Positions 62,632 through 64,000 of a stretch of 64,000 nt of DNA are shown piece by piece; the first letter of the stretch is position 1, and the number at the start of each line of letters is the position of its first letter. Below the pieces are notes generated by a model. That model worked only from the letters and a program-made list of their open reading frames with translations. It was not told where the DNA came from and made no database searches. Source of the DNA: Collinsella sp. BA40 (lineage in GTDB: Bacteria > Actinomycetota > Coriobacteriia > Coriobacteriales > Coriobacteriaceae); NCBI RefSeq assembly GCF_008014645.1, contig NZ_VOWY01000010.1, positions 1 through 64,000 of the forward strand, read 5' to 3'. The translations under genes and the position numbers were made by a program.

Positions 62632-63426
62632 ATGCCTACGCCTTCGCCTGCTCGCATGCATGACTTCACCGTTGTCTCGAACGAGCAGATCGCCCGTGGC
62701 GTCTATTCGCTCGTTATCGAGGCCCCGAAGCTTGCGAGCATGTTGAAACCCGGTCAGTTCGTCAATATCCGCGTTCCCGGCAACGCGATGAGTTTGCTGC
62801 GCATTCCTTTGAGCTATGCCAGCGCGAACCCCGAGACGGGAACCGTCGAGATCTGGTATGCCGTTGTGGGCGATGGCACCGAGCGCATGGCTGCCTGGAC
62901 GCCTGGCTTCACAGGTGATCTGCTTGGTCCCGGTGGACATGGTTGGTCGGTACCCAAGGACTGTCGTCGCGCCCTCGTAGTGGGCGGCGGCATCGGCGTT
63001 CCGCCCGTACTGTGCCTTGGTCGAGAGCTCTCGGCACGCGGCATCGCGTTCGATGCCGTGGTGGGCGCGGCCTCTTCCGATACCATGGTGGGCGTGCATG
63101 AATTCGAGCGCGCCGGCGCGGGCACGGTCGCTGTTGCCACCGATGACGGCAGCGCCGGGCATCACGGGTTCTGCACGGACCTGCTTGCGGACCTTCTCGC
63201 GCGCAACGACTACGACTATATCGCCACCTGCGGCCCGGGTGTGATGATGAAAAAGGTCGCCGACGCCGCGGCCGCCGCTGACGTTTTCTGCGAGGCTTCG
63301 CTCGAACGTATGATGAGCTGCGGCTTCGGTGCCTGCAGCACCTGCAACGTTGAAACGGTCGACGGCATGAAGGGCGCCTGCATGTGCGGACCCGTCTTCG
63401 ATGCCAAGAAGGTGGTGGTCTGGTGA
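62632..63426 (+). CDS. pyrK: dihydroorotate dehydrogenase electron-transfer subunit
   Basis: This 264-residue iron-sulfur flavoprotein passes electrons from dihydroorotate dehydrogenase to NAD+. It has the FAD-binding LLRIPLSYA (RxxSYA-like), the NAD-site GGGIGVPPVL and a C-terminal cysteine cluster for a [2Fe-2S] centre (CGFGACSTCNVE...GACMCGPVF). I start it at ATG 62632 behind AAGGAG. Its stop overlaps the GTG start of pyrD, matching the usual PyrK-PyrDB complex of anaerobes and Gram-positives. Confidence 0.94.
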   Translation: MPTPSPARMHDFTVVSNEQIARGVYSLVIEAPKLASMLKPGQFVNIRVPGNAMSLLRIPLSYASANPETGTVEIWYAVVGDGTERMAAWTPGFTGDLLGPGGHGWSVPKDCRRALVVGGGIGVPPVLCLGRELSARGIAFDAVVGAASSDTMVGVHEFERAGAGTVAVATDDGSAGHHGFCTDLLADLLARNDYDYIATCGPGVMMKKVADAAAAADVFCEASLERMMSCGFGACSTCNVETVDGMKGACMCGPVFDAKKVVVW

Positions 63427-64000
63427 GCGCGGTAAATATGGCCGTCGATTTCGGCGGCGTGAAGATGAAGAATCCCATCAACACCGCATCGGGTACGTTT
63501 GGTTATGGATGGCAGTTCAGCGAGCTTATCGATGTTTCCAAGCTCGGTGCCATCACCACGAAGGGCTGCGCGGCCGAGCCCTGGCCCGGTAATCCCGCGC
63601 CCCGCATGACCGAGGTCCCCGGTGGCATGATGAATTCCGTCGGCCTGCAAAATCCCGGTGTGCAGGCGTTTGCCTCCGAATCCGGCCCGTGGCTCTCCGA
63701 GCTCACCGAAGCGGGGACGAGCGTCATCTGCCAGGTTGCCGGCCACTCCACCGAGGAGTACGTGCGGGCGCTCGAGATGTTCTGCGAGCTCTGCCCCTGG
63801 GCCGCAGGTTTCGAGATCAACGTGAGCTGCCCCAACATCGCTGCGGGTGGAGCGGCCTGTGGTTCGACTCCCGAAGGCGCCGCCGATGTCATGCGCGCCT
63901 GCCGCAAGGTTACCGACCGCCCGCTGTTCGTTAAGATGGCTCCGGTACGCATCCCCGAGATCGCTCGCGCCCTGGAATCGGAGGGTGCCGACGGACTGAC
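63423..64000 (+). CDS. pyrD: dihydroorotate dehydrogenase catalytic subunit (partial, runs off window)
   Basis: This open frame starts at GTG 63423, overlapping the pyrK stop (GTGA), and is still open at the window end after about 192 codons, roughly the first 60 percent of a class 1B PyrD. It shows INTASGTFGYG near the N-terminus, AITTKGCAAEPWPGNPAPRM, NSVGLQNPGV and the FMN/substrate motif FEINVSCPNI. The class 1B enzyme uses PyrK to reduce NAD+, and pyrK lies directly upstream. Confidence 0.94.
   Translation, partial: MSAVNMAVDFGGVKMKNPINTASGTFGYGWQFSELIDVSKLGAITTKGCAAEPWPGNPAPRMTEVPGGMMNSVGLQNPGVQAFASESGPWLSELTEAGTSVICQVAGHSTEEYVRALEMFCELCPWAAGFEINVSCPNIAAGGAACGSTPEGAADVMRACRKVTDRPLFVKMAPVRIPEIARALESEGADGL

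Overview
The window reads as a chromosomal segment of a GC-rich, anaerobic, fermentative actinobacterium of the class Coriobacteriia, most like Collinsella. This rests on the high GC, SLH-like cell-wall repeats, a PTS sugar economy, a GlgC/GlgD glycogen operon and a bifunctional AdhE; no 16S gene is present, so the genus is an inference. No insertion sequence, phage gene or CRISPR array is visible. Most of the sequence is housekeeping metabolism in tightly packed operons.

Layout. 1-3.55 kb: two convergent surface-protein genes (a PPC-like/SLH-like protein and a Tat-exported GH25 muramidase) that share the same C-terminal wall-binding repeats. 3.7-7.9 kb: tRNA-Arg, a fructose-type EIIA, HPr, enzyme I and a 1-phosphofructokinase. 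8-14.8 kb: CCA-adding enzyme, then a five-gene family-5 peptide/nickel-type ABC importer whose first ATPase has an unusual histidine-rich N-terminus. 14.9-15.2 kb: tRNA-Gln and two identical tRNA-Glu genes. 15.4-24.1 kb (minus): glutamate-cysteine ligase, then a five-gene MacAB-like export operon (ATPase, giant FtsX permease, adaptor, ATPase, permease). It diverges from a TetR regulator followed by a response regulator/kinase pair (24.4-26.9 kb). 27-32.3 kb (minus): L,D-transpeptidase, L-serine deaminase and glutamyl-tRNA synthetase. 33-40.2 kb (plus): metK with a structured, terminator-bearing leader, then priA-def-fmt-rsmB.

40.3-53 kb (minus): a complete glycogen locus, glgB-glgP-glgC-glgD-glgA, followed by a GH13-GH77 fusion enzyme and a small zinc-ribbon gene. 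ADP-glucose is made by GlgC with a catalytically degenerate GlgD, polymerised by GlgA and branched by GlgB. It is mobilised by GlgP and the amylase/4-alpha-glucanotransferase fusion. Both GlgA and GlgB carry long Lys/Arg/Ala-rich tails like those of histone H1. I know of no description of such tails on bacterial glycogen enzymes, and they are my leading candidate for an undescribed feature.

53.3-59.3 kb: a HAD phosphatase and thiamine pyrophosphokinase pair, an APH-like kinase, adhE and rpmB. 59.6-64 kb: pyrimidine biosynthesis, pyrR-pyrB-pyrC-pyrK-pyrD, behind a likely attenuator; pyrD runs off the window.

Other points for follow-up are the metK leader, two strong hairpins between gltX and sdaA, palindromic operator candidates upstream of the export operon, adhE, glgB and the GH13-GH77 gene, and the hairpin between ptsH and ptsI.
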